From NCBI RefSeq assembly GCF_023634065.1, contig NZ_JALKCV010000012.1, positions 106,600 through 170,599 of the forward strand: 64,000 bases of DNA. The letters are read 5' to 3'. Made by a program: the position numbers and the translations under genes. Of this stretch, positions 29,658 to 39,047 are shown piece by piece. The notes beneath the pieces are model-generated. The model worked only from the letters and a program-made list of their open reading frames with translations, searched no databases and was not told the DNA's origin. Source of the DNA: Microbulbifer litoralis. GTDB taxonomy: Bacteria > Pseudomonadota > Gammaproteobacteria > Pseudomonadales > Cellvibrionaceae. Positions within the stretch are counted from its first letter, which is position 1; each line of letters starts with the position of its first letter.

Positions 29658-30132
29658 TTCATATCTTCCTTAATACCAATGTTTTATCTTAAACCTTTAT
29701 TTCATCCTGGCTTCCCTGAAACAGGCTGTCTATCCACTCAGGGATTTCCAACAACATATGGCTTTTCCAGATCAGCTTATCACACCTATCGTGACCTGAT
29801 TATGTACAGCGGATCTCATCCCGCCTCCACAGTGGGCAGCCCCAGGCACGGTGGCAACAACCGCCAGCATGCAGAACGAAAGAAGCTTGCGATAGTCGTC
29901 GAGGCTAAACTGTTTCTGCTTCCACCTACCCAAACACCACTCCAGCTCCTGTCCTAAAAGTGATCAGCTCGACTGACATGAGACATATAGCCGGCACGGA
30001 TGCCAAGAGCCATACGGATCCGTGTAAATCGTGCAGATAGCCCACCACTGAGCACACCCAGCACACTTGAAAATGTTAAACATTCTCATTAGCATTGCGT
30101 CGTTCTATAACGACGACCAATGGGACTGCCGG
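29658..30132. other. 475-bp gap before the iron operon
   Basis: No gene is supported; the 107-codon frame at 29634-29957 overlaps the start of the orphan gene in antisense and has no recognisable domain. The right end carries a Fur-box-like sequence (30075-30093). Nothing else was identified. Confidence 0.5.
30075..30093 (+). promoter_or_regulatory. Fur-box-like operator
   Basis: GTTAAACATTCTCATTAGC, read on the minus strand as GCTAAT-GAGAAT-GTTTAAC, matches two consecutive Fur hexamers (GATAAT) at five of six positions each. It lies 40 bases before the chosen receptor start, which argues that the upstream ATG at 30067 is not the start. Iron repression through Fur is inferred. Confidence 0.5.
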
Positions 30133-32283
30133 ATGGATACCACACACAACCCGACGCTTTTCACCCGCCGCGGGCTCGCCGCAGCCATCGCCTGCGCCGC
30201 CATCGCGCCGTTGAGCCACGGCCAGGACAGTGAAAACCGCGACGAATCGATCGAGGAGATCGTCGTCACCAGCCGCTACACCACCAACGACCGGCTGGAT
30301 ACCGCCACCGGCCTGGGCCTGACACTGTACGAGACACCCCAGTCCGTCAGCGTGGTCACCGCCCAGCGCATCAGCGACCAGGACCTGCACTCCCTGACCG
30401 ATGTGGTGAACAACGCCGCCGGCGTGTCCGCCCGCGCCCAGGACAGCACCCGCCACACCTACTCCGCGCGCGGCTTTGCGATCAACAACTACCAGGTGGA
30501 CGGCATTCCCATCTACTGGCAGGCCGGTGGCAACGCCGGCGAAACCCAGTCCGACATGAGCCTGTACGAGCGGGTGGAAATCGTGCGCGGCGCCACCGGC
30601 CTGCTGACCGGTGCCGGCAATCCGTCGGCCTCCATCAACCTGGTGCGCAAGCACGCCGACAGCCGGGAGTTCACCGGCTCGTTCGACGTCTCCGCCGGCC
30701 GCTGGAACACCTACGGCGCCACCGCCGATATCAGCACGCCGCTCAATGAATCCGGCTCCATCCGCGGCCGCTTCGTCAGCCATTATCGAGACGGCGAGTC
30801 CTTCCGCGACCTGGCCGAAGAGAATACAACCGTGTTCTACGGCGTGATCGACGCCGACCTGACGGAAAACACCCTGCTGCGCATCGGTGCCAGCCGCCAG
30901 GAAAACGAGCCCACCGCGTCCACCTGGGGCGGCCTGCCCACCTGGTATGCGGACGGCAGCCGCACCGACTGGGACCGCAGCAAAACCATCGCCGCGGACT
31001 GGACCACCTGGTCCTCCACCGTGGAGCACACCTACCTGGACCTGATACACGAATTCGGCGGCTGGAAGGCCAAGTTCAGCGTCAACAACAACGTCAACGC
31101 CTCCGACCAGAAATTGCTGTACCTGTCGGGAACGCCCGATGCGGAAACCGGCCTGGGCATGGGCGCATCGCCGCGCAACGCGGCCACCGAACGCGACCAG
31201 ACCAGCGTCAGCTTCCAGTTAAGTGGCGCCTATACACTGCTGGACCGCGAACACGAGCTGACCTTCGGTTTGGTGGACCACGAAGACGACAGCTTCGCCA
31301 CCTCGCGCACGCGCAGCAATATCGCCGAGGTAGGCAACTTCAACCAGTGGGACGGCAGTTATCCCGAAGCGACCTGGGGCGAGAACAACGTCGATATCGA
31401 CCTGACCACCGAACAGTTCGGTGTCTACGCCGCGACCCGCCTCTCCATTACCGACGATTTCAAGGTGATTGCCGGCGGTCGTCTGGCCGACTGGGAACAG
31501 AGCGGTCTCAATTACGGTTCTCCGCGCAATTTCGGCGACGACGATGTATTCATCCCCTACACCGGCGCGCTCTACACCATCGACGACCAGCACACCGTCT
31601 ACGCCAGCTATACGGAGATTTTCGAACCGCAGAACCTGCAGGACCGCAACGGCGACTTCCTCGATCCGCTCACCGGCGAGAGCACGGAACTGGGCCTGAA
31701 AAGCCTGTTCTTCGACGGCGCCCTGCAAACCACCGTGTCCGTGTTCGATATCCTGCAGGACAACCTGGGCCAGCCCGACGGCAACTTCCCGGTACCGGGT
31801 ATCGAAAACAGCCAGGCCTACTACGCCGCCGAGGGCGCCAACAGCCAGGGCTACGAACTGGAAGTGGTGGGCGAACTGATGCCGGGCTGGGACCTGAGCT
31901 TCAGCTACACCAACTTCGACGCGGAAGATGCCGACGGCAACGCGGTCAATACCAACCAGCCCAGCGAACTGCTGAAACTCTTCACTACCTACCGCTTCTC
32001 CGGCGAGCTGGACGGCCTCACCCTGGCCGGCGGCGTCAACTGGCAGGGCCGCAACTACACCGATACCACCAATCCTGCTACCGGCCAACCGGAACGCCTG
32101 CAGCAGGATGCCTACAGCCTGGTGAGCCTGATGGCCCGCTACCAGTTTACCGAGCAGCTCTCGGGCCAGCTCAATGTGGACAACCTGCTGGACGAGGAAT
32201 ACTACAGCCAGATCGGTTTCTACAACCAGCTGGAGTACGGCGAACCGCGCAACTTCAACGCATCGTTGAACTACCGGTTCTGA
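30133..32283 (+). CDS. TonB-dependent siderophore receptor (FhuE/FpvA-like)
   Basis: A 716-residue outer-membrane receptor for a ferric siderophore. Signal peptide (LFTRRGLAAAIACAAIAPLSHGQ), TonB box IEEIVVTS, plug domain with the siderophore-receptor signature YETPQSVSVVTAQRISDQDL and VEIVRGATGLLTGAGNPSASINLVRK, then the barrel ending in aromatic NYRF. This plug form differs clearly from the carbohydrate receptors elsewhere in the window. It is followed by DUF3649, PepSY and DUF3325 genes, a known arrangement for ferric-siderophore reduction and uptake. The start at 30133 begins the signal peptide and leaves the Fur-like box upstream. Confidence 0.92.
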   Translation: MDTTHNPTLFTRRGLAAAIACAAIAPLSHGQDSENRDESIEEIVVTSRYTTNDRLDTATGLGLTLYETPQSVSVVTAQRISDQDLHSLTDVVNNAAGVSARAQDSTRHTYSARGFAINNYQVDGIPIYWQAGGNAGETQSDMSLYERVEIVRGATGLLTGAGNPSASINLVRKHADSREFTGSFDVSAGRWNTYGATADISTPLNESGSIRGRFVSHYRDGESFRDLAEENTTVFYGVIDADLTENTLLRIGASRQENEPTASTWGGLPTWYADGSRTDWDRSKTIAADWTTWSSTVEHTYLDLIHEFGGWKAKFSVNNNVNASDQKLLYLSGTPDAETGLGMGASPRNAATERDQTSVSFQLSGAYTLLDREHELTFGLVDHEDDSFATSRTRSNIAEVGNFNQWDGSYPEATWGENNVDIDLTTEQFGVYAATRLSITDDFKVIAGGRLADWEQSGLNYGSPRNFGDDDVFIPYTGALYTIDDQHTVYASYTEIFEPQNLQDRNGDFLDPLTGESTELGLKSLFFDGALQTTVSVFDILQDNLGQPDGNFPVPGIENSQAYYAAEGANSQGYELEVVGELMPGWDLSFSYTNFDAEDADGNAVNTNQPSELLKLFTTYRFSGELDGLTLAGGVNWQGRNYTDTTNPATGQPERLQQDAYSLVSLMARYQFTEQLSGQLNVDNLLDEEYYSQIGFYNQLEYGEPRNFNASLNYRF

Positions 32284-32293
32284 TCACGACATG

Positions 32294-32320
32294 GCCCCGC
32301 TCTACGGGGCTTTCGTCTTC
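32294..32320 (+). terminator. Terminator or attenuator after the receptor
   Basis: GCCCCG-CTCTA-CGGGGC (32294-32310) followed by TTTCGTCTT, 11 bases past the receptor stop. The downstream genes belong to the same functional unit, so it may only lower their expression relative to the receptor. Confidence 0.6.
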
Positions 32321-32421
32321 CAGCTCCGGTTTCGCAGTTGATCAATTCAGGAAATGGGCACAGAGCCGGGTGCCCCCCTGAAATCGGAACTTTCTGTAAC
32401 CACCAGTCGAGCGGTCACTCT

Positions 32422-32697
32422 ATGGATTTACACGGTTGGCGCCTCGCCTCACTGATCGGCGCCGCGCTGCTGGGCGGCTACCTGCTGGCCTCCGCCGCGG
32501 GTATTTTTCTCGGCAGCACCCTGCCCGTGCCGCGCAGTGAGGCCACGCTGATCGGCCATCTCTCGAGCTTCGCCATCTACACCGGTGCCATCGTCTGGGT
32601 ATTCCACCTGCGCCGGCCGGCTGTGGCCTGGCTGGTTCTGTCACTGGCCAGCGCCGCACTGGCACTGGCCGGGCTGGCACTGCGGGGATATGCATGA
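32422..32697 (+). CDS. DUF3649-type iron-uptake membrane protein
   Basis: A 91-residue protein with three hydrophobic segments (ASLIGAALLGGYLLASAAGIF, SSFAIYTGAIVWVF, AWLVLSLASAALALAGLALRG). Its size and position between a siderophore receptor and a PepSY protein fit DUF3649. The stop codon overlaps the next ATG by four bases (ATGA), so it is translationally coupled. Its biochemical role is unknown; it presumably supports ferric-siderophore reduction at the inner membrane. Confidence 0.75.
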   Translation: MDLHGWRLASLIGAALLGGYLLASAAGIFLGSTLPVPRSEATLIGHLSSFAIYTGAIVWVFHLRRPAVAWLVLSLASAALALAGLALRGYA

Positions 32698-34322
32698 CAA
32701 CGCAAAACGCCTCGGCCGAAACGCCGGTCAAGGCCGGCTTCCGCCAGACCATGGCCTGGCTGCACACCTGGGCCGGACTGACCCTCGGCTGGCTGCTGTT
32801 CTTTATTTTCGCAACCGGCACCGCCGGTTATTTCGATACCGAGATCGACCGCTGGATGCAGCCGGAACTGCCGCCGGCACAGATCGAACGCGACGCCCAC
32901 AAGACATCCGCGGTACTGCTGGAACAACTCCGGGCCAATGCGCCCGGCGCCGACCAGTGGCTGTTGGCCCTGCCCATCGACCGCCGGCAACCCTACGCGA
33001 GAATTTTCTGGCGCGGCGCGGATACCGGCGCCGGTGCCAGCGCAGAGCGGGACAACCGGCTCGTCGACCTGCACAGTGGCAAAACCCTGGAAGGGCGCGA
33101 CACCGGCGGCGGCCTGCAGCTCTACCGGATGCACTGGCTGCTGCACTACATGTCGCGCAGCTACTCCGACTGGATCATCAGCTTCGCCACCCTGTTCATG
33201 TTTGTGGGGCTGGTGACCGGCGTCATCATTCACAAAAAGATCTTCAAGGACTTTTTCACCTTCCGCCCGAAAAAGGGACAGCGCTCCTGGCTGGACGCGC
33301 ACAATGTACTCAGCGTGATCACCCTGCCCTTCCAGTTCATGATCACTTACTCCGGCCTGATTTTCATGGGCTTTTCGTTTATCCCCCTGATCGTCGCCGG
33401 CCAGTACGGCGCAGACGGGCGCGGGGATTTTTACAACGAAGTCTTCAGCCCACCGGGCCTGGTGGAAGAGGCCGGCGAGCCGGCGCCGCTCATCCCCCTG
33501 GCACCACTGATCGATGAGGCCGGGCGCCACTGGGGCGAAGGGCGTATCCGCAGCATCGATATTCGCCATCCCGGCGACAGCAATGCACGCGTCGTAATCT
33601 CCGAAGATGCCGCCGACTCCGTTGCCGCCGGTGCCGGGCGCCTGGTGTTCGACGGTGTCAGCGGCGCGCTGCTGCACAGTGCCCCGTCCGCCTCCTCTCC
33701 CGCCATGGGCGTGCGCGATGTATTTATCGGTCTGCACGAGGGACTGTTTGCACCGCCATTGATGCGCTGGCTGTACTTTCTCTCCGGCCTGCTGGGGGCC
33801 GGCATGGTGGCCACCGGCCTGGTGATCTGGGCCGTGAAACGCCGCCAACAGGCCGACCGGAAAAACGGCCGGGCGCCGCGCGGACTGCTGCTGGTGGAAA
33901 AACTCAATGTGGGCACCGTGGCCGGATTGCCGGTGGCCATCGCGGCCTACTTCTGGGCCAACCGGCTGCTGCCGGTGGCCATGCCCACCCGCGCGGCATG
34001 GGAAGCCCATGCGATGTTCCTCACCTGGCTGGCGCTGCTGGTCCACGCCGCCCTGCGCCCCCGCACACGCGCCTGGCGGGAACAGTTCGCGCTGGCCGCG
34101 TTGGCCTATGCCGCCATACCGCTGCTCAACGCCCTGACCACCGAACGCCACCTGGGCCAGAGCCTCGCCGCCGGTGACTGGGTTTTCGCCGGCTTCGACC
34201 TGACCGTGCTGGCGCTCGGTATCCTGTTCGGCTGGGCGGCCTGGCTTGCGGGCAGGAAACAGCCGGCTGCGGGAAGAACCGCCCCGGCCTATCCCGGCAC
34301 CGCACTGGGAGATGCATCGTGA
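32694..34322 (+). CDS. PepSY-associated transmembrane protein (siderophore reductase-like)
   Basis: A 542-residue inner-membrane protein of the PepSY/PiuB-FoxB type. The first helix carries HTWAGLTLGWLLFFIFATGTAGYFDTEI. Periplasmic PepSY-like regions follow, with paired-His helices (MHWLLHYM, FATLFMFVGLVTGVIIHKKIF) suited to bind haem, and four or five further helices near the C-terminus. Such proteins are thought to reduce ferric siderophores. The gene overlaps its neighbours at both ends, by 4 bases each (ATGA and GTGA). Confidence 0.85.
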   Translation: MTTQNASAETPVKAGFRQTMAWLHTWAGLTLGWLLFFIFATGTAGYFDTEIDRWMQPELPPAQIERDAHKTSAVLLEQLRANAPGADQWLLALPIDRRQPYARIFWRGADTGAGASAERDNRLVDLHSGKTLEGRDTGGGLQLYRMHWLLHYMSRSYSDWIISFATLFMFVGLVTGVIIHKKIFKDFFTFRPKKGQRSWLDAHNVLSVITLPFQFMITYSGLIFMGFSFIPLIVAGQYGADGRGDFYNEVFSPPGLVEEAGEPAPLIPLAPLIDEAGRHWGEGRIRSIDIRHPGDSNARVVISEDAADSVAAGAGRLVFDGVSGALLHSAPSASSPAMGVRDVFIGLHEGLFAPPLMRWLYFLSGLLGAGMVATGLVIWAVKRRQQADRKNGRAPRGLLLVEKLNVGTVAGLPVAIAAYFWANRLLPVAMPTRAAWEAHAMFLTWLALLVHAALRPRTRAWREQFALAALAYAAIPLLNALTTERHLGQSLAAGDWVFAGFDLTVLALGILFGWAAWLAGRKQPAAGRTAPAYPGTALGDAS

Positions 34323-34678
34323 CTGCCGTTCCGCTGCTGGCCCAGTGCCTGCTGTCACTGGCCGCCTTCTCCTGCCTGTGCCTGGCCACGCCGCGCAATG
34401 CCCGGCAACTCAGCCACCCGCGCTGGCGCGCGCCGCTGTACTGGGGCGGCTGGCTGTTGCTGGGCACCGCCGCGATTACCGCAGTGACTACCGGGGGCTG
34501 GGGCCCGGGCCTGGCGGCACTGTTCGGCGCCCTGACGCTGGCCGCATTTATCGTGATCGGTCTGGCGACCTATCGGCCGGGAGGGCTGGTTCACCTTCTG
34601 GTCGCAGGGATGATTGGCGGGGCCTGGCTGCTGGGCAAACTGCTGCTCAGCGCTGCAGCGCCGGATTTTCCCTACTGA
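34319..34678 (+). CDS. DUF3325-type membrane protein
   Basis: A 119-residue protein with three to four hydrophobic helices (LLAQCLLSLAAFSCLCLA, GGWLLLGTAAITAV, LTLAAFIVIGLATYR, LLVAGMIGGAWLLG). It starts with GTG overlapping the stop of the PepSY gene, which shows coupling. It completes the usual receptor-DUF3649-PepSY-DUF3325 iron operon. No catalytic motif is visible. Confidence 0.75.
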   Translation: MTAVPLLAQCLLSLAAFSCLCLATPRNARQLSHPRWRAPLYWGGWLLLGTAAITAVTTGGWGPGLAALFGALTLAAFIVIGLATYRPGGLVHLLVAGMIGGAWLLGKLLLSAAAPDFPY

Positions 34679-34694
34679 ACTCCAAATCCTGCAA

Positions 34695-34760
34695 GTAGGA
34701 GCCTGCCCGCAGGCGAACAGGAACGGAGCCCCAACCATTCCCCTGCGGGGCTGCTCCTAC
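34695..34760. terminator. Long hairpin after the iron operon
   Basis: GTAGGAGC (34695-34702) pairs with GCTCCTAC (34753-34760), and inner GC-rich arms (GCCTGCCCGCAGGC) can also fold. This GTAGGAGC type of intergenic repeat is common at gene ends in pseudomonad-like genomes. A partial relative stands at 26171-26200 after the arabinanase gene. Confidence 0.5.
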
Positions 34761-34815
34761 CCCTCCCCTTCTGCCTGCCTCTTATGGCGCAATTTTCATC
34801 ACCACAACCGATACA

Positions 34816-34863
34816 TTGACAAGCCTGCGGGATAGGCGTAATTGTATTATGTTAGCGCTACCA
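34816..34863 (+). promoter_or_regulatory. xyl-box and -10 element upstream of a carbohydrate receptor
   Basis: TGTTAGCGCTACCA (34850-34863) is the exact reverse complement of the XylR xyl-box TGGTAGCGCTAACA known from Xanthomonas. Its first T is the last base of a TATTAT -10 hexamer (34845-34850), the same geometry as at the GH11 promoter. TTGACA occurs at 34816-34821 but 23 bases from the -10, so the true -35 is unclear. Confidence 0.7.
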
Positions 34864-34968
34864 GCCTGTAGTGACTGACAACAATAAATAATCAGCGCCA
34901 CAGGGGCGCTCCCGGAGCCGTACTGACGGGATCGCCGGCGCAGAAAGCAAGCGATGAGAGGAACAATA

Positions 34969-37791
34969 ATGTTTATAAGAAACAGGCTCGCCCACGTGAT
35001 TATCGCCTCGATGGCTTCGACGCTCGGCAGCCAGCAGCTGCTCGCACAGGAAGCGCCCGCCAGCGAAAGCGACAGCCCGTCCCTCGAGGAAATCCAGGTC
35101 ACCGGCTACCGGGAAGCGCTGCTGAATTCCACCGCGGCCAAAAGAAACTCCGTCGGCTTCAAGGATGAGGTGTTCGCCGACGATATGGGCAAGATGCCCA
35201 GCCAGAACCTGGCCGAATCCCTGGCGCAGATCCCCGGGGTCAAGATCAGCCGCGCCGTGAGTGGCGAGGGCCAGCGCATCGCCGTGCGCGGCCTCGGACC
35301 CGCCTTTACCAAGATCGCGCTCAACGGCAATTCCATCGGCATCGCCTCCATGGGAAACATCAACCAAAGTGGCAACGGCGGCCAGCTTGCGGGCCGCGAG
35401 GTGGACTTGGATATCTTCCCCACTGAACTGTTCGGCAGCCTGACAGTGGAAAAGACGGCCACCGCGCGACAACTGGAGGGCGGCGTCACCGGCTATGTGA
35501 ACATGCGCACCATGCGTGCCTCCGACCTGGGCGATGGCCACAACACCCGCTTCGCACTGGAGAGCGACTACCGCGCATCCAACGGCGAAACCAGCCCCAA
35601 AGGCGCCTTTACCTACAGCTTCAACAATGACCAGTTCGGCGCACTGGTTACCGTGGTCAGCAAGGATGCCAACCGCCATGTGGACGGCTATGAGACCGTA
35701 GGCAACAACGCCCAGTTCGGCTGCCTAATCACCGACCAACCCGGCAGCGTGGACTGTCGCGATCCGGGCACCAGCGCCACCTTCCGCTTTACCGATGTGG
35801 CCTCCGCCGACTACGCCGCCGCTCACGACGGCGTCAGCGAAGGCGATATCATCGACATCCACGACAGCGCCGGCCTCTCGGAGGCGCAGCTCAACAGCGT
35901 CGGCATGCCCTATATCGGCCGCGTAATGACGACCCAGGGGCAGAAGGAATCCCTGTCCTCGCTGCTGTCTTTCCAGTTCCGCCCCAACGACGATATGGAG
36001 GCATCGCTGGATATCGTCCACGCCGATTCCAAGGCCGATTTCGTGCGCACCGAGGTGATGCACTTCTATCGCCGCAACTACGACACGCCGTATATCCCCG
36101 GGGATTTCCAGCTGGTGGACAACGGCAACGGCAGCCGCCTGCAGAGCGGCACCTTCTACGGCAACCGCGCCTGGATCGGCTCGCGGGATTACGATGAGGA
36201 CCTGAGCTACCTTTCGGTAATGCCCAGTTTCGACTGGCAGATCAGCGATACCTGGAAGCTGAACGTCTCGGCGAGCAAATCCGAATCCGAATTCGAGCGC
36301 GACAACCCCTACGGGCTTTTCTTCACCGGGGAAGGCACCATGACCTTCGTCGACGACGGCGACGTACCCACCATCGAACACACCGGTTTCGGCAACTTCC
36401 AGGATTACACCATGGCGGACGCGGACTATTTCCGTATCGGCCACGAGGACCGCGAAACCGAAACCCGCGGTTTTCACGCGGAGCTGGAGTGGGGTGAAAA
36501 TGCCGATATCAACGGCATCATCTTCGGTATCGCCTCCGACGAGATATCGTCCGAGCACCGCTTCTATGATATTGGCTCAGACCTGAATGAATACCTGGCA
36601 GCCAACGGCGCCGGCGATGTCCGGGCGAACCTGGGCGACTATATCCGCTCCATCGATATGGGCGAAAACATCGACGGGTACAACGGTTTCGACCGCGTCG
36701 GCGACCTGGACTGGGACGCGTTCAAATCCGCCATCAACTACGCGGGCATGAACCTGCAGCCGGATACCGTTACCGAAATTTCCGAGGAGGTAACCGCCTT
36801 CTTCGTGGAAACCAACCTGGAAACGGAAGTCGCCGGGCATACGCTGCGCACCAACGGCGGTGTCCGCTACGTGGATACCGACCAGTACGTGGCCACCGAG
36901 AGCGGCGCCACCAACGAGAGCTACGCCAAGATACTGCCTTCGCTGAGTGCGGTGCTGGATGCCAGCGAGGATATCAAGCTGCGTTTCAGTACCTCCCGCA
37001 GCCTGACCCGCGCCAACCCGGCGGACATGTTCCCCAACTCCGCCTGGGCCGGCTCCGGTATTGACTCGGTCAACACCGGCAACCCCAATCTGCAACCGTT
37101 CGAATCCACCAATATCGATATCGGCGGCGAGTGGTATTTCGATGAGCTGGGCTACGTGGGCCTGACCTACTTCACCAAGGATGTCACCGGCTTTACCGCC
37201 ACCTCGACCATCCCGGTCAATTTTCAGGAACTGGACGAATGGGGTATCGACACCAGCGATCTCAGTCAGACCCAGAGAGACCAGCTCTCCATCTGCTCGC
37301 CGGACTGTATCGTCACCGTGAACACCACGGAAAATATCAACGGCGCCACCGAGGTAGACGGCTGGGAAGCCGTGTGGGTACAGCCACTGGATTTCCTGCT
37401 GCCCGGTCTCGGCTTCAATACCAGCGCCACCTTTATCGAGGCGGTCAACGAAAACGGCGATGAAATATCGGGCGTGTCGGATTCGTACAGCGGCACCGCC
37501 TACTACGAAAACGACGTCATGCAGGTACGGATGACTTACTACCACCAGCAGGGAGCGCACCAGTTCGACTCCTGGGGCGCACCGGTCACCGGCAGGGATC
37601 GCAGCCAGCTCGACCTGTCGGCCAGCTACCTGCTGCCCTACCTGCCGGACAACAACCTCAGCGTCACCTTCGACGCTTACAACCTGACCAACGAAACCAT
37701 TTCCAGCTATATGGAGCTGGACAACAGCCAGACTTTCAACAGCTACTCCCCGGGTGCCACCTATACGCTGGGCATCCGCGGGAATTTCTAG
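34969..37791 (+). CDS. TonB-dependent receptor, probable xylo-oligosaccharide importer
   Basis: A 940-residue outer-membrane receptor: signal peptide (FIRNRLAHVIIASMASTLGSQQLLAQ), TonB-box-like LEEIQVTG, plug with DDMGKMPSQNLAESLAQIPGV and a barrel ending GIRGNF. The plug pattern belongs to the Caulobacter-type family. A xyl-box overlapping the promoter places it in the same predicted XylR regulon as the GH11 xylanase, so xylan fragments are the likely cargo (inference). GAGAGGA upstream selects the ATG at 34969 over 34954. Confidence 0.88.
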   Translation: MFIRNRLAHVIIASMASTLGSQQLLAQEAPASESDSPSLEEIQVTGYREALLNSTAAKRNSVGFKDEVFADDMGKMPSQNLAESLAQIPGVKISRAVSGEGQRIAVRGLGPAFTKIALNGNSIGIASMGNINQSGNGGQLAGREVDLDIFPTELFGSLTVEKTATARQLEGGVTGYVNMRTMRASDLGDGHNTRFALESDYRASNGETSPKGAFTYSFNNDQFGALVTVVSKDANRHVDGYETVGNNAQFGCLITDQPGSVDCRDPGTSATFRFTDVASADYAAAHDGVSEGDIIDIHDSAGLSEAQLNSVGMPYIGRVMTTQGQKESLSSLLSFQFRPNDDMEASLDIVHADSKADFVRTEVMHFYRRNYDTPYIPGDFQLVDNGNGSRLQSGTFYGNRAWIGSRDYDEDLSYLSVMPSFDWQISDTWKLNVSASKSESEFERDNPYGLFFTGEGTMTFVDDGDVPTIEHTGFGNFQDYTMADADYFRIGHEDRETETRGFHAELEWGENADINGIIFGIASDEISSEHRFYDIGSDLNEYLAANGAGDVRANLGDYIRSIDMGENIDGYNGFDRVGDLDWDAFKSAINYAGMNLQPDTVTEISEEVTAFFVETNLETEVAGHTLRTNGGVRYVDTDQYVATESGATNESYAKILPSLSAVLDASEDIKLRFSTSRSLTRANPADMFPNSAWAGSGIDSVNTGNPNLQPFESTNIDIGGEWYFDELGYVGLTYFTKDVTGFTATSTIPVNFQELDEWGIDTSDLSQTQRDQLSICSPDCIVTVNTTENINGATEVDGWEAVWVQPLDFLLPGLGFNTSATFIEAVNENGDEISGVSDSYSGTAYYENDVMQVRMTYYHQQGAHQFDSWGAPVTGRDRSQLDLSASYLLPYLPDNNLSVTFDAYNLTNETISSYMELDNSQTFNSYSPGATYTLGIRGNF

Positions 37792-37884
37792 TTCAAGTTT
37801 CGGCGTTGAAAAAAGCGGGGCGTTCGCAAAGAGCCGGTAGCCGCGAGCGGATTCTGTTTGCGGGCCCCGCCGACTGTAGGACTT

Positions 37885-37950
37885 GCCACAACGCGCCCGG
37901 AAAGCGGGCGGTTGTGGCTTCCTTGCTTTTTTATTTTGCTTTTTTAATAA
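37885..37950 (+). terminator. Strong terminator after the xyl-box receptor
   Basis: GCCACAAC (37885-37892) pairs with GTTGTGGC (37911-37918), with an inner GCCCG/CGGGC stem, followed by two T-runs (37927-37932 and 37941-37945). It separates the rightward receptor from the leftward kinase gene. Confidence 0.75.
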
Positions 37951-37964
37951 GGGAGCGATGCGCT

Positions 37965-38918
37965 TCAACGATCGACCCGCTGGGACTCGCGGTGCTCCGC
38001 AAGCCTCCCGGCGGCGACCATTGCGCCCACTTCACCCGAGCGGCCGGCGAGGGACGGCGGCACGATAAAGCCCTCCGGCGAGACTTCCGACAGCGCGGTA
38101 TAGCCATTCAGCAATTCCGCAAAGCGGCTGCGGATCATTGGAAACAGTTGCCGCCGGGCCATGACACCGCCGCCGAGAATGATCCGCTCCGGCGCGTAGC
38201 TCAGGGTCAGGTTCACACACAGGCCGGCGAGATACTCCGCCTGCAGTGCCCAGGCCGGGTGATCCGGCGGCAGCGATTCGCCCCTGCGGCCCCAGCGGGC
38301 CTCGATGGCCGGCCCCGAGGCCAACCCTTCCAGGCAATCACCGTGATAACGGCAGTTGCCGCCAAAGTGGCTGTCATCGACTGCGCGGGGCACCAGCATA
38401 TGGCCGACTTCCGGGTGCATGGCGCCGTTAAGGGGCCTGCCGTCCGCCACCACCCCGGCGCCGATACCGGTGCCGATGGTCACATAGACGAAGTTCCGCA
38501 ATCCCCGCGCGGCACCAAACGCGCCCTCCCCCAGTGCCGCACCGTTGACATCCGTATCGAATGCGATCGGCACGCCCAAAGCGCGGGAGAGGGTGCCCAC
38601 CACATCGGTGTGGGACCAGTGGGGTTTGGGTGTGGTGGTGACATGGCCGTAAAATCCGGACGCCCTGTGCAGGTCCACAGGGCCGAAGCTGGCCATGCCG
38701 ACTGCAGACAGGGCACCGTATTCGGCTTCGCCCTCGCGGAAAAAATCGATGACCCGCGCAAAGGTGTCTGCAGGCGTGGTGGTGGGAAAACTGCTTCTGG
38801 CCCAGGCTTCCCCCGGCGACGGCCCGATCACACAATTGAACCGGGTACCGCCGCCCTCGATGCCGCCGAGCAGGCGTTTTACCGGCAACGCAGCCGTAGC
38901 CGAATCCTTCCTGTTCAT
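37965..38918 (-). CDS. ROK-family sugar kinase (fructokinase/glucokinase-like)
   Basis: A 317-residue cytosolic kinase. GGIEGGGTRFNC is the ATP phosphate-binding loop; DTDVNGAALGEG carries the catalytic Asp; HPEVGHMLV...NCRYHGDCLEGLASG is the ROK zinc-binding His-Cys-His-Cys signature, of the fructokinase/mannokinase subtype. The ATG at 38918 is preferred since an upstream in-frame ATG at 38963 would add a segment unrelated to the family. It follows the GH2 gene by 129 bases, so it may phosphorylate a hexose released by it; the substrate is not proven by sequence. Confidence 0.87.
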   Translation of the reverse strand: MNRKDSATAALPVKRLLGGIEGGGTRFNCVIGPSPGEAWARSSFPTTTPADTFARVIDFFREGEAEYGALSAVGMASFGPVDLHRASGFYGHVTTTPKPHWSHTDVVGTLSRALGVPIAFDTDVNGAALGEGAFGAARGLRNFVYVTIGTGIGAGVVADGRPLNGAMHPEVGHMLVPRAVDDSHFGGNCRYHGDCLEGLASGPAIEARWGRRGESLPPDHPAWALQAEYLAGLCVNLTLSYAPERIILGGGVMARRQLFPMIRSRFAELLNGYTALSEVSPEGFIVPPSLAGRSGEVGAMVAAGRLAEHRESQRVDR

Positions 38919-39047
38919 CGCATGAGTATCCTTGCAGCATACGCTTGGGCCAAAGCCGTTCATCGATACTATATTACGGTATTTCGGCGGGCAAGATCGC
39001 GGCCCGGAATACCAACCAGGGCCCTGACCCGTTTACAGCCAGCACCT

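Noticed and set aside
29634..29957. 107-codon frame before the iron operon
   Set aside because: Overlaps the start of the orphan gene in antisense; no recognisable domain.
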